Of a stretch of DNA of 49,691 nt, positions 16,241-25,422 are shown one piece after another. The notes under the pieces are model-generated. The model saw only the letters and a list, made by a program, of their open reading frames with translations. It was not told where the DNA came from and searched no databases. This DNA is from Treponema sp. (GTDB taxonomy: Bacteria > Spirochaetota > Spirochaetia > Treponematales > Breznakiellaceae): assembly GCA_031276295.1 (NCBI GenBank), contig JAISNI010000053.1:1-49691 (forward strand), written 5' to 3'. The translations under genes and the position numbers were made by a program. Position 1 is the stretch's first letter. Each line of letters begins with the position of its first letter.

Positions 16241-16283
16241 TCCCCGGAAGCCAAATCCGGGTTGCCCGATTAAGGTATCGATG
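16241..16283 (+). repeat. Duplicated 3' end of tRNA-Pro (att-like direct repeat)
   Basis: TCCCCGG followed shortly by CAAATCCGGGTTGCCCG and ATTAAGGTATC repeats the T-arm, acceptor and flank of tRNA-Pro (first copy about 16115-16156) with few changes. The 85 bp between the copies have no gene. Such 3'-tRNA duplications are what integration of an element into a tRNA leaves behind. Here the element would be gone, or the copy is a local duplication. Confidence 0.6.
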
Positions 16284-16415
16284 TTATATGAATGTTTTGA
16301 TATTTACGAAATAGTGGAAATTTTTTCATATTTTTTAAAATTACAGATTGCATAATAATCGCATAACAAGTAAAATAATCCCTATCAAGTTAGTCCCTTT
16401 TGTAAGGAGGAAATA

Positions 16416-17576
16416 ATGAAGCAGATTATTAAAGTAATGATTCTTGCGGCGCTCTTCACGGCGTTGGGTCTGCCGGTATTTGCCGGCGCTAAGGCGGACA
16501 CGGGAGATGTCATCAAAATTGGCGTGTTTGAACCGATGACCGGGGCAAACGCGGCGGGAGGCGCTATGGAGGTTGAGGGTATCCGCTTAGCGAATGAACT
16601 CAATCCCACGGTAACCGTCGGCGGAAAGACCTATAAGGTTGAACTCGTCGTGGCGGATAACAAATCCGATAAGGTGGAAGCGGCCACCGCGGTTCAGAGT
16701 CTCATAGACCGGGATAAGGTACGCCTGATACTCGGTTCCTGGGGGTCTTCCCTCTCTATGGCGGGGGGCGAAGTGGCCAAGGAAGCCCGGATTCCGGTGA
16801 TCGGCCTTTCCTGCACCAATCCCCTGGTTACCGCGGGGAACGATTACTACTTCAGGGTCTGTTTTATCGATCCCTTCCAGGGAACGGTAATGGCCAATTA
16901 CGCTTACAATGATCTTAAAGCCAAGACCGCCGTTATTGTCCAGGAGGTTTCCAACGATTATTCCGTGGGCCTGGCAAAATTCTTCTCGGATAACTTCAAA
17001 AAGTTGACGGGCAATAACGACAGCATTCTGACCACGGTGAACTACAACACCGGGGATCAGGATTTCAGCGCCCAGCTTACGACGATTAGGTCTCTCAATC
17101 CCGACGTGATATTCGCACCGGGAAATTACACCGAGTCCGCCCTGGTGATGAAGCAGGCCCGTGAATTGGGCATTAACGTGCCGATTATCGGCGGCGATAC
17201 CTGGGAGACCCCGGAATTCATCGACGTAGGCCGGGAGCGGGTAGAAGGGGCGGTGTTCTCCACCTTCTTCGCTTCGGAAGTGGCGGCAACCCCGGCGGCG
17301 GATACCTTCATCAAGGAGTACCGTTCCCGGTACAACAAGGAACCCGCGGCGGTAACCGCTCTGGGTTATGACGGCTATCTCGTCGCCCTTGACGCGATCA
17401 AACGGGCCGGCTCGATTGATCCCCTCAAGATACGGGACGCGGTCGCGGCAACATCAGGTTTTATCGGGGCAACCGGGACGACAACCCTGGATGCCAACGG
17501 GGACGCCACCAAGAGCGCCTTTATCAAGGCAGTTGAGGGCGGAAAATTCGTCTACAAGACTATCGTTAATCCTTAA
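16416..17576 (+). CDS. livK: ABC transporter substrate-binding protein, branched-chain amino-acid (LivK) type
   Basis: The 386-residue secreted binding protein delivers branched-chain amino acids, or a related amide, to the LivHM permease. A signal peptide occupies residues 1-23 (MILAALFTALGLPVFAG). The mature part has the periplasmic binding protein type I fold: IKIGVFEPMTGANAAGGAMEV near the start, LILGSWGSSLSMAGGEVAKE and IPVIGLSCTNPLVT in the ligand cleft, and LNPDVIFAPGNYTESALVMK. The ATG at 16416 follows a near-perfect TAAGGAGG at 16402-16409. It is the first gene of a complete five-gene uptake operon, with a 38-bp gap to the first permease. Confidence 0.92.
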   Translation: MKQIIKVMILAALFTALGLPVFAGAKADTGDVIKIGVFEPMTGANAAGGAMEVEGIRLANELNPTVTVGGKTYKVELVVADNKSDKVEAATAVQSLIDRDKVRLILGSWGSSLSMAGGEVAKEARIPVIGLSCTNPLVTAGNDYYFRVCFIDPFQGTVMANYAYNDLKAKTAVIVQEVSNDYSVGLAKFFSDNFKKLTGNNDSILTTVNYNTGDQDFSAQLTTIRSLNPDVIFAPGNYTESALVMKQARELGINVPIIGGDTWETPEFIDVGRERVEGAVFSTFFASEVAATPAADTFIKEYRSRYNKEPAAVTALGYDGYLVALDAIKRAGSIDPLKIRDAVAATSGFIGATGTTTLDANGDATKSAFIKAVEGGKFVYKTIVNP

Positions 17577-17614
17577 AACCCGTATAAAAAAGGGCGCGGA
17601 GGCGGTGTGGAATT

Positions 17615-18508
17615 ATGACGGTTGATCTTTTTTTACAGCATCTTTCAAACGCCCTTTCGCTGGGGAGTCTCTACGCCCTCATCGCTATCGGGTATACTAT
17701 GGTATACGGGATTCTCCGGCTTATCAACTTTGCCCACGGCGATGTGTTTATGTTGGGGGGGTATGTCGCTTTCTACGGCATTACCCTCCTCTTTATGCCC
17801 TGGTGGGCGGGCTTTATCACGGCCTTTGGTCTTACGGGTATCCTTGGTATCGGCCTTGAGCGGATAGCCTACAAACCCCTCAGGGAAAGTCCTAAAATTT
17901 CCATTATGATCAGCGCCATCGGGGCATCCTTCCTCATGGAGAATCTTGCCACCGTGATCTTCGGGGGGAGGCCCAAGGGCTTTCCGGTACCGGAGATGTT
18001 CAACCGGGTGGTTAAGATCGGTGCCGTCTCGGTGATGAGTATAAGTCTCTTTATTCCGGCCCTGACCGCCGTACTCCTCGGTGCGCTGCTCGTTATTATC
18101 TATAAATCGAAAACCGGTATGGCCATGCGGGCGGTGTCCACCGACCTTGCGGCGGCGCGGCTCATGGCTATCGACGTGAACCGGATCGTCTCCTTTACTT
18201 TCGGTACGGGTTCGGTGCTGGCCGCGGTCGGGGGGGTCATGTGGGCCCTGAAATACCCCCAGCTTAACCCCACTATGGGGATGATTCCGGGCCTCAAGTG
18301 CTTTATCGCGGCGGTTATCGGGGGGATAGGCAACATCGGCGGTGCGGTACTGGGGGGCCTCCTCCTGGGGTTCATCGAGATAATGATAATCGCTTTTCTG
18401 CCCACCCTTACCGGTTACCGGGATGCCTTTGCCTTTGTGCTCCTCATCATTGTGCTCCTGGTGAAACCTTCGGGGCTTCTGGGAAAGAATCAGATAGAAA
18501 AAGTATGA
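17615..18508 (+). CDS. livH: Branched-chain amino-acid ABC permease LivH
   Basis: This 297-residue inner-membrane permease has about eight hydrophobic helices. It starts with LSLGSLYALIAIGYTMVYGI, LRLINFAHGDVFMLGGY, the LivH signature. Near residues 150-200 is the cytoplasmic coupling loop (KTGMAMRAVSTDLAAARLMA, then IDVNRIVSFTFG) that docks on the ATPases. Near the end, GLKCFIAAVIGGIGNIGGAVLGG is conserved in the family. It works with LivM as a heterodimer. The ATG at 17615 lies behind GGAGGCGGTG. Confidence 0.92.
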   Translation: MTVDLFLQHLSNALSLGSLYALIAIGYTMVYGILRLINFAHGDVFMLGGYVAFYGITLLFMPWWAGFITAFGLTGILGIGLERIAYKPLRESPKISIMISAIGASFLMENLATVIFGGRPKGFPVPEMFNRVVKIGAVSVMSISLFIPALTAVLLGALLVIIYKSKTGMAMRAVSTDLAAARLMAIDVNRIVSFTFGTGSVLAAVGGVMWALKYPQLNPTMGMIPGLKCFIAAVIGGIGNIGGAVLGGLLLGFIEIMIIAFLPTLTGYRDAFAFVLLIIVLLVKPSGLLGKNQIEKV

Positions 18509-18584
18509 CCATTCGGTTGAATAGTTACAAAGCGGAGAATATCTGCCTGCCGGCGGAAATTGCGAGGTTTGGGGAAGGTACGGC

Positions 18585-19664
18585 GTGATTTTTGAGAAAA
18601 AGAAGAAACGGATTTTAAATATTGCAGGCGGCGTCCTTATTATCGCGTTTATTATTCTGGCTAACGGGGTGTTCGGGTCATTCAGCCTGCGGATATTCAA
18701 CCTCTGCGGCATTTACATTATTCTTGCCCTGTCCCTCAATCTGATAAACGGCTTTACCGGGCTTTTCTCGCTGGGACACGCCGGGTTTATGGCTATCGGG
18801 GCCTATGTAAGTGCGCTCCTTACCATGAGTCCTGCCCAGAAGGAACTGAACTTCTTTATGGCCCCCATCATCCCCGTGCTTGCCCGTGTGGAGATACCTT
18901 TCATACCCGCCCTGATCCTCGCGGGTTCCGCGGCGGCCCTCGCGGGCTTTCTCATCGGTACGCCGGTACTGCGGTTGAGGGACGATTACCTTGCCATAGC
19001 GACCTTGGGTTTCTCCGAGATTATCCGGGTGGTGATCACCAACCTCCAGCCGGTAACAAACGGTGCTTTGGGCCTTAAAGGGCTACCGAAATTTTCAACA
19101 ACCCTCATGATCTGGGGTTTGGCGGTGCTTACCATCGTTTTCATGGCCGCCCTGATCCGTTCTTCTTTCGGACGCTCCTGCCGGGCGGTTAGGGATAACG
19201 AGATCGCGGCCCAGGCTATGGGTATACCCGTTGCCCATATTAAAATAATCAGCTTCACTATCTCCAGCTTCATCGCCGGAGTTGGCGGCGCGCTCCTCGG
19301 GCACCTTATGACGACCATCGATCCCAAGATGTTTACCTTTAGCCTGACCTACAATATCCTCCTCATCGTGGTGCTGGGGGGCATCGGGAGTATCACCGGA
19401 TCGGTTATCGCCGCCGTTGTGGTAACCATAGCGATGGAAGCCCTCCGCTTTCTGGACGGTTCCCTGAACTTTATCTTCTTCCGCACTCAGGGGTTGCCCG
19501 GTCTGCGGATGGTGGTGTTCAGCGTTCTCCTCCTTATCGTGGTGATCTACCGCCAGCAGGGGCTCATGGGGAAACAGGAATTTTCCTGGGATCTGATGTT
19601 TAATTCCACGTTCCCCCGGCTTAAGAATATTCTTCCCTTACGGAAAAAGCGGGGGAGGTCCTGA
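18585..19664 (+). CDS. livM: Branched-chain amino-acid ABC permease LivM
   Basis: The 359-residue second permease has hydrophobic helices throughout, with the LivM hallmarks LSLNLINGFTGLFSLGHAGF, GAYVSALLT and LRLRDDYLAIATLGFSEIIR. The coupling loop is FGRSCRAVRDNEIAAQAMG, then IPVAHIKIISFTISS. The start is a GTG at 18585 with a GGAAGG upstream. A 76-bp gap separates it from livH, while its TGA overlaps the livG ATG by one base. The C-terminal tail after the last helix (SWDLMFNSTFPRLKN) is basic and probably cytoplasmic. Confidence 0.92.
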   Translation: MIFEKKKKRILNIAGGVLIIAFIILANGVFGSFSLRIFNLCGIYIILALSLNLINGFTGLFSLGHAGFMAIGAYVSALLTMSPAQKELNFFMAPIIPVLARVEIPFIPALILAGSAAALAGFLIGTPVLRLRDDYLAIATLGFSEIIRVVITNLQPVTNGALGLKGLPKFSTTLMIWGLAVLTIVFMAALIRSSFGRSCRAVRDNEIAAQAMGIPVAHIKIISFTISSFIAGVGGALLGHLMTTIDPKMFTFSLTYNILLIVVLGGIGSITGSVIAAVVVTIAMEALRFLDGSLNFIFFRTQGLPGLRMVVFSVLLLIVVIYRQQGLMGKQEFSWDLMFNSTFPRLKNILPLRKKRGRS

Positions 19665-20419
19665 TGTTCATAACCAAAGAGGTTACGATGCAGTTTGGGG
19701 GTCTCACCGCCGTTGCGGATTTTTCGATTAATGTGGAAAACGAGGAGATCGTGGGCCTTATCGGGCCGAACGGCGCGGGAAAAACGACCGTTTTCAACAT
19801 GATCACCGGGGTATATACCCCAACCAGGGGGGACATACTCCTGAACGGTAAGAGTATCACCGGTAAACCGCCTCACATCATCGCCAAAGCGGGAATAGCC
19901 CGTACCTTTCAGAATATCAGGCTCTTCCATGAGATGACCGTGCTGGAAAATATACTGGCGGCCTGCACGCTTAGGGAACGGCCCGGGCTTTTTGAGTCTG
20001 TGCTACACCTGCCCGGATATCTTAAAAAGGAACGGAAGGTGCTCGATTTTTCCCGTGAACTCCTTGAGTCGGTAGGGCTTCTGGAAAATGCCAATGACAG
20101 CGCCGTATCCCTTCCCTACGGGAAGCAGCGCCGCCTGGAACTGGTACGCGCCCTGGCGACGGAGCCCCGGCTGCTCCTTCTGGACGAGCCCGCGGCGGGG
20201 ATGAACCCCCAGGAATCTCAGGAATTGATGGACTTTATCGTGGGTATCCGCGACAAATTCAAAATTTCAGTGCTGTTGATTGAACATCACATGCAGGTAG
20301 TTATGGGGATCTGTACCCGGCTCTACGTGCTTGATTATGGGATAACCATTGCCGAGGGAAGCCCTGCAGAGATTCAGAAGAATCAGAAGGTTATCGACGC
20401 GTATCTGGGGGTAGGGTGA
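19664..20419 (+). CDS. livG: Branched-chain amino-acid ABC ATPase LivG
   Basis: The 251-residue ATPase has Walker A GPNGAGKTTVFNMITG (residues about 34-49), Q-loop ARTFQNIRLF and signature VSLPYGKQRRLELVRALA, in which the usual LSGGQ is LPYGKQ as in LivG proteins. Walker B is RLLLLDEPAAGMNP and the H-loop is LLIEHHMQ. The TGATG overlap with livM and the GTGATG overlap with livF indicate coupled translation. It pairs with LivF to power uptake. Confidence 0.93.
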   Translation: MFITKEVTMQFGGLTAVADFSINVENEEIVGLIGPNGAGKTTVFNMITGVYTPTRGDILLNGKSITGKPPHIIAKAGIARTFQNIRLFHEMTVLENILAACTLRERPGLFESVLHLPGYLKKERKVLDFSRELLESVGLLENANDSAVSLPYGKQRRLELVRALATEPRLLLLDEPAAGMNPQESQELMDFIVGIRDKFKISVLLIEHHMQVVMGICTRLYVLDYGITIAEGSPAEIQKNQKVIDAYLGVG

Positions 20420-21123
20420 TGCTGAGGCTTGAAGCCCTTTCGGTATATTACGGCGGCATCCACGCCCTGCGGGGTATTGATATTGAAGTGGCCGATGGAA
20501 AGATCGTTACCCTCATCGGGGCGAACGGCGCGGGGAAGAGTACCATGCTCAATACCATCGTGGGGCTGGTTAAATCCGCTTCGGGAAAGATCATCTGGAA
20601 CGGGGAGGAGATAGGCGGTAAGGATGCCAGGGATATTGTTTCTATGGGCCTGGTACTTATTCCCGAGGGGCGGCATGTGTTCCCCAACCTAACGGTGGAT
20701 GAAAACCTCCGGCTTGGCGCGTATATCCAGAGGGATCAAAAGAAGGTGCGGCAGAGCAGGGAACGCTGCTTCGACCTTTTCCCCCGGCTGAGGGAGAGGA
20801 TGCGCCAGATTGCGGGTACCCTGAGCGGCGGCGAACAGCAGATGCTCGCCGTTGCCCGCGGCCTTATGACCGAACCTAAGCTGCTCATGCTGGATGAGCC
20901 TTCCCTGGGGCTGGCCCCACTGATTTCCAAGATGATCTTTAGTATCATAGGCGAGATAAACCGGAACGGTACCACTATCCTCCTTATTGAACAGAACGCC
21001 CACGCCGCCCTTGAGATCGCCGATTACGCCTATGTGCTTGAGACGGGGATTATCACCATGCAGGATACCGGGGCCGCGCTCCTCAAGAACGAAGAGGTGA
21101 GAAAGGCGTATCTTGGCGAATAA
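20416..21123 (+). CDS. livF: Branched-chain amino-acid ABC ATPase LivF
   Basis: The 235-residue ATPase carries Walker A GANGAGKSTMLNTIVG, Q-loop LIPEGRHVFPNLTV, signature GTLSGGEQQMLAVARGL, Walker B KLLMLDEPSLGLAP and H-loop LLIEQNAH. The start is the GTG at 20416 or, more probably, the ATG at 20419, which overlaps the livG TGA by one base. It ends the operon. A terminal fragment of the dispersed palindromic repeat begins right after its stop. Confidence 0.93.
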   Translation: MMLRLEALSVYYGGIHALRGIDIEVADGKIVTLIGANGAGKSTMLNTIVGLVKSASGKIIWNGEEIGGKDARDIVSMGLVLIPEGRHVFPNLTVDENLRLGAYIQRDQKKVRQSRERCFDLFPRLRERMRQIAGTLSGGEQQMLAVARGLMTEPKLLMLDEPSLGLAPLISKMIFSIIGEINRNGTTILLIEQNAHAALEIADYAYVLETGIITMQDTGAALLKNEEVRKAYLGE

Positions 21124-21146
21124 CGCTTCAGCGCAACAAACTGCTA
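21124..21146. repeat. Terminal fragment of the MITE-like family
   Basis: The sequence reads, on the minus strand, TAGCAGTTTGTTGCG and a few further bases, matching the terminal repeat of the element at 2103-2248. Only one end is present, immediately after the livF stop. A GCCCGCGGCGGGC stem-loop at about 21161-21173 lies between it and the convergent sensor gene and may act as a terminator. Confidence 0.5.
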
Positions 21147-21189
21147 TGCGGATTTCAGTTGCCCGCGGCGGGCGGTAAGCGTATACGTC

Positions 21190-23727
21190 CTAAGACGCCT
21201 TGTTTTCCACTTGGGACAGGTCCAGCGGAATATAAATGTTGAATACCGTGCCTTTTCCTGTTTCGCTTTGCAGCTTTATGGAACCGCCTATTCCTCTGAC
21301 GCGTTCCTTTACCAGATTAAGCCCTATGCCCCTGCCCGCGTGAACATCCGCATTGTCGGCGGTGCTGAAGCCCGGTAAGAAAAGTACCTGTATCAACTGG
21401 TTCTTGTCCCCATCCTCCGGGTTCTTCAACATATTCCGGCTCGCGGCCGTTCTGCGGATCTTCTCAAAATCGAGGCCCTTGCCGTCGTCGGATAGCTTTA
21501 GGTGTATCCTGTTGTCGGCTTTTTTAATGGAAAGGCGGATCAAGCCTTCCGGGTCTTTGCCGCGGGATTGCCGTTCATCGGGGCTTTCTATGCCGTGGTA
21601 TACCGCGTTACGGACCAGTTGGGTAAGCACCTCTTTCATAATCCTGCGGGGGCCGTATTCCAGAACTATCCCGTCAATGTCCTCCACGATGAATTTGACT
21701 TTTTTATGCAGCGCCAGGGCCGCTTTTTCACAGGCTTTGGTCAGGGTCTCTATCAGGACATAGCGGTCCTGCCTCCGGCCGCTGCCAAACCCGGCCCTGA
21801 AGGCCTGTATCTTGCCGATGGTTTCCCTGAACTTGTCCTTTTCCTTCATGATTTTTTCAAGCTCCAGGGTGAAATGCAGGACATCCTCAAAAGAGACCTC
21901 TTCCTTGTCATGGATATTCTTTATTTCCGTTTCCAGTTCATGGACTTTACCGCTGAAGTTATCAAGCCCCAAAATAAGGGCGTTTGATTTAATGGCGTGG
22001 ACCGATTGGTAAATCTCCACCATCGCTTCCCGTGCGGAAAGTTTTTTATCTTTAAGAATACTGTTGATCCGATCAAACTCGTATTCTATATCTTCAATAA
22101 AATCACCGAAAACGTTAGGATCCACCTGAACAATCTGGAAAAGGGTACTCATTTCTTCGTGCCGTTTGGATTCTTCGGCCTTCAACTGCTGCTGAAGCTC
22201 TTTTTCTGCGGTAAAATCTTCAAGGGCGCCCATGATAAAGAACTCGTGCCCCCGGTCAACCGCCCTGAAATTGCTCCGCAGGGTTTTCTGATCGCCGGTT
22301 CTGTCGTTTATGTAGGAGAATTCGGAGATAGGGTTGATCTCTTCAAGCATTTTCGCATCAAAAGAATGGTTCAATATCATGGTGAAGTAATCTTCGAGCG
22401 TACTCCGTTCCTTTGCTTTAAGTGAGGAGGACAAAAGATCGGTAAACTTTTTTCCCTCAAGTTCATCGTCCGCAAGGATGCCCTCCAGCGCCTTGGAATA
22501 GGCGGGCTGGATGATGTAGTCCTTATTCATCAGAAAGATACCCTCGTTAAGGTTATCCTTCATGGCGGTTATCTCTTCAACCCGGTCTTCCAGGGAGGAA
22601 AGCATGGAACTCAGCGAGCGGGCCAGTTTTCTGCTTTCCATCGCGCCGGTAACGCTCAGCTTACGGAAGAGTTCTTCCCTCGTCTTATCGTTTTTTTCAT
22701 ATTTACCGGAAGAAATGACCGTTGATATGTCGATAAGCTGTTCCAGCGGGTGGACGATGCTGCGGGCAAGGAAGGTGAGGATGATGAATGCCAGCAGGAA
22801 GACGATGCCCGAAGTAACTACGATGGTTTGCAGCAGGCTGTATGACGAAGCCAGCATTTCACTTTCGTCAAACACCACCGCCAGCTTCCAGCCCACCAGG
22901 TCTATGGTATGCGTAACGGCGTATTCCTTACGGCCCGATTGATCAAGGCCGGTAAAGACGCCGTCCGCGGAGGATGCCATTTGTTTGACGGCGGGGGGAT
23001 ATTCGTCGGGATCCAGGACAACATACTGGGGATTACGGCCGTTGGTCAGAATCCGCCCGAGCTTGTCGAACATGATAAGATAGCCGGTTTTCATTATCCG
23101 CCGTTCGTTAAGATCCGCCGTCAGGCTTTCAAGGCTGTAATCAATCCCCACTAGTCCCAGGGGCTTGTTATCCATGTCGTAGGTTTTAACCATGATACTG
23201 CTTACCATACCGCCGCCGGTGGTCAGGTACGGAGCGGTTACGGTTACCTCCGCCTTGTCTTCCATGCTTTCGGTATACCAGGAACGGACGCGGGGATCGT
23301 AGTGGGGATTCTTGATATGGCCTTCCGGCGCCTGGGCGTACTGGCCGTCATCGTTTGCCATAAACACCAGGCCGAAATTATCGTTGGAATGGTGAATGCG
23401 GATATACTCATCGTAAATACGTTGTTCATAGGGGGGATGATCGGCATAACGGAGGGTCGTAGTTTCGGCGGTATCAAGATAGCTTGTCAGCTTGCCCCGG
23501 GAATTCCGTACCAGCTCAAGTTTTGCGAGGTATTCAACGCTCATAATTCCCGGTTCGAGGAAGGTTCTGATCCGTTCCTCAACCCGTTCCAAATGGTTTG
23601 CCGCCATGGCGCGGAACGTTTCGTTTGCCGATTTCCTGGTGAAAGAAAAGACGGTCAAGGCAATACTGATATACGCCAAACTCAGGCAGACGGAAAAAGT
23701 TAAAATCAGACGCAGACGGATGGACAT
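21190..23727 (-). CDS. Membrane-bound CheA-like sensor: Cache - PAS-like - Hpt - ATPase
   Basis: The 845-residue protein begins with a membrane helix (LILTFSVCLSLAYISIALTVF). A periplasmic double-Cache domain follows (DPRVRSWYTESMEDKAEVTV, PLGLVGIDYSLESLTADLN), then a second helix (VVTSGIVFLLAFIILTFLA) and a HAMP-like linker. A PAS-like segment spans about residues 395-520 (GIFLMNKDYIIQPAYSKALE). An Hpt segment near 570-640 has the phosphorylatable His in VHAIKSNALILGLDNF. The C-terminal ATPase resembles CheA: VRNAVYHGIESPDERQ (N box), LSDDGKGLDF (G1) and AGRGIGLNLVKERV (G2). No classical DHp, receiver or CheW-like domain is seen, so it would phosphorylate its own Hpt like CheA and pass phosphate to a separate regulator. 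It lies downstream of cheX on the same strand. Confidence 0.88.
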   Translation of the reverse strand: MSIRLRLILTFSVCLSLAYISIALTVFSFTRKSANETFRAMAANHLERVEERIRTFLEPGIMSVEYLAKLELVRNSRGKLTSYLDTAETTTLRYADHPPYEQRIYDEYIRIHHSNDNFGLVFMANDDGQYAQAPEGHIKNPHYDPRVRSWYTESMEDKAEVTVTAPYLTTGGGMVSSIMVKTYDMDNKPLGLVGIDYSLESLTADLNERRIMKTGYLIMFDKLGRILTNGRNPQYVVLDPDEYPPAVKQMASSADGVFTGLDQSGRKEYAVTHTIDLVGWKLAVVFDESEMLASSYSLLQTIVVTSGIVFLLAFIILTFLARSIVHPLEQLIDISTVISSGKYEKNDKTREELFRKLSVTGAMESRKLARSLSSMLSSLEDRVEEITAMKDNLNEGIFLMNKDYIIQPAYSKALEGILADDELEGKKFTDLLSSSLKAKERSTLEDYFTMILNHSFDAKMLEEINPISEFSYINDRTGDQKTLRSNFRAVDRGHEFFIMGALEDFTAEKELQQQLKAEESKRHEEMSTLFQIVQVDPNVFGDFIEDIEYEFDRINSILKDKKLSAREAMVEIYQSVHAIKSNALILGLDNFSGKVHELETEIKNIHDKEEVSFEDVLHFTLELEKIMKEKDKFRETIGKIQAFRAGFGSGRRQDRYVLIETLTKACEKAALALHKKVKFIVEDIDGIVLEYGPRRIMKEVLTQLVRNAVYHGIESPDERQSRGKDPEGLIRLSIKKADNRIHLKLSDDGKGLDFEKIRRTAASRNMLKNPEDGDKNQLIQVLFLPGFSTADNADVHAGRGIGLNLVKERVRGIGGSIKLQSETGKGTVFNIYIPLDLSQVENKAS

Positions 23728-23863
23728 TCGATATTCCCCTTATTGGAACGCGCCGGTATGATCTTTCCGGTTCGCAGGAATGTTAAGACGAGGCCGTTCC
23801 TTTAGATATTAGTTGGATAGATCGCATTGATAGCATCGATCACTATTCGTACCCATAAAGAAC

Positions 23864-24334
23864 TTACTTTTCTGATTCCATGGCTACCGCAAGGCTAAAA
23901 ACCTCGGCCTGAAATATGGTAAAGGGTATACATATTATCCGGGTCTGGCCCGTCGGCCAGTTTATCTCGTGATGCCACCCCTGCACGATGGTCGGCAGGG
24001 ATATAATCAGCTTAAAAGTTTGTTCCAGGTTTTTTTTCACGTTCCCCGCGATGATATTGACGATTTCCCCTATCGCGTCCACGACCTCGTCGTCCAAATC
24101 GTCATGTTGGGTTCCGGTTAGTATACCGGTCAGTCTTGCGGCAAGCGCCGTTTTCATGGATATAACCACGGCCCCCCGGGCTTCTCCGGTTAATCCTATT
24201 ATCGCCGAAACGTCCCAATCCGCCGCCGTTTTCGTATCCATGAAATAGGGGCGGTCCGCCGTTAATTCAGCGCCCAGAAATTCCTTAAAAACATTCTTGC
24301 TTACCTCGATAAAGGGTTGGATATACTGTTCCAT
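23864..24334 (-). CDS. cheX: CheX-family CheY-P phosphatase
   Basis: This 156-residue protein is of the CheC/CheX/FliY phosphatase family, which removes phosphate from CheY-type regulators in the cytoplasm. The active-site pattern is DEVVDAIGEIVNIIAGNVKK (E-x2-N), and the N-terminal helix is YIQPFIEVSKNVFKEFLG. Length fits spirochaetal CheX. The ATG at 24334 behind AGAGGTG is preferred to the TTG at 24337. It precedes the CheA-like sensor by about 135 bp, suggesting the pair forms a dedicated phosphorelay with opposing kinase and phosphatase rather than part of a main chemotaxis operon. Confidence 0.85.
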   Translation of the reverse strand: MEQYIQPFIEVSKNVFKEFLGAELTADRPYFMDTKTAADWDVSAIIGLTGEARGAVVISMKTALAARLTGILTGTQHDDLDDEVVDAIGEIVNIIAGNVKKNLEQTFKLIISLPTIVQGWHHEINWPTGQTRIICIPFTIFQAEVFSLAVAMESEK

Positions 24335-24576
24335 CAAATTTCACCTCTTGTTCTTCAAACTGGAATAGCCGGATACACATCCTGTCCGGTTTGCCGGCGT
24401 TCTATTCTTTCGGAAGCATCGGGAATAGTATACAGGATATTGATATAAGGGAAATAGTATGATACCCCTTTAGTGAAAAACAGTAAATACCGCTCCGCGG
24501 AGACGGCGCCGGAAATTCACCCAGGTATTGTATTTTCGTATTTTATATATTTTTTATTATTTTTTAAGGATGAAAG

Positions 24577-25422
24577 ATGAAAGATTTAGCCTACTATAAC
24601 GGAGAGGTATGCCCGCTTGATGAAATGAGGATACCCATGAATGACCGCGTATGCTGGTTTGGGGACGGGGTTTACGACGCAAGCTGCGCGGGTAATTATA
24701 CCATTTTTGCCCTGGACGAACATATCGACCGCTTCTTTAACAGCGCGGCCCTTATCGGGATTGAGCCCCGTATCGGCAGGGAAGAGCTTGCCGCCCTGCT
24801 TTGTTCCCTGGTTCATAAACTTGACTGTCCGACCCAGTTTGTCTACTGGCAAATGACGCGGGGCACGGCGGATCGGGCGCACGCCTTTCCTGAAAATGTA
24901 GAGCCCAACCTCTGGGTCATGCTGCGGCCCTTTACCATGCCGGATCTTTCCCAGAAAGTGAAACTTATTACGGTAGAGGATGAGCGTTACTTCTTCTGCA
25001 ATATCAAGACGCTCAACCTGCTTCCCAACGTGCTTGCCGGCGAGAAGGCAAAGCGGGCCGGCGCTTACGAGGCGGTTTTCCACCGCCGGGGGCGGGTAAC
25101 CGAATGCGCCCACAGCAACGTGCATATCCTTAAAAACGGCGTTTTCCAAACCGCACCCCTCGATAATCTGATACTGCCCGGTATAGCCCGGGCCCACCTT
25201 ATCGCCCATTGCGGAAAGCTCGGCGTTCCGGTAGCGGAAAAAGCCTTTACCCTGACGGAGATGCTGGAAGCCGATGAAGTTATGGTATCCAGTTCTTCGA
25301 CCTTCTGCGCGTCGGCGGATTGTATAGACGGGACAGGCGTCGGGGGGAAGGCCCCGGAGCTTCTTGCCGGCCTACAGGCTTCTCTTATTGCGGAATTTCA
25401 GGAAGCGACGGGGCAGGTCTGA
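24577..25422 (+). CDS. dat: D-amino acid aminotransferase (PLP class IV)
   Basis: The 281-residue fold-type IV PLP enzyme exchanges amino groups between D-Ala or D-Asp and 2-oxoglutarate to give D-Glu. The catalytic Lys is in FCNIKTLNLLPNVLAGEKAK (about residue 146), matching the D-alanine aminotransferase signature. GAYEAVFHRRGRVTECAHSN, with the PLP-binding Glu, and VSSSSTFCASADC follow. Branched-chain aminotransferase is the main alternative, but the I-K-(T/S)-LNLL context favours dat. The ATG is preceded by AAGGATGAAAG and an AT-rich likely promoter. It stands alone, convergent with the lipoprotein gene downstream. Confidence 0.85.
   Translation: MKDLAYYNGEVCPLDEMRIPMNDRVCWFGDGVYDASCAGNYTIFALDEHIDRFFNSAALIGIEPRIGREELAALLCSLVHKLDCPTQFVYWQMTRGTADRAHAFPENVEPNLWVMLRPFTMPDLSQKVKLITVEDERYFFCNIKTLNLLPNVLAGEKAKRAGAYEAVFHRRGRVTECAHSNVHILKNGVFQTAPLDNLILPGIARAHLIAHCGKLGVPVAEKAFTLTEMLEADEVMVSSSSTFCASADCIDGTGVGGKAPELLAGLQASLIAEFQEATGQV

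Noticed and set aside
16030-16254. Minus-strand frame with QPGFEPGTPSPPDLYANQL
   Set aside because: This is a well-known false protein produced by the antisense of a tRNA-Pro gene.
17645-18712. Minus-strand frame of 355 codons across livH and livM
   Set aside because: Composition is Arg/His/Pro-rich without domains and it is antisense to well-defined permease genes.
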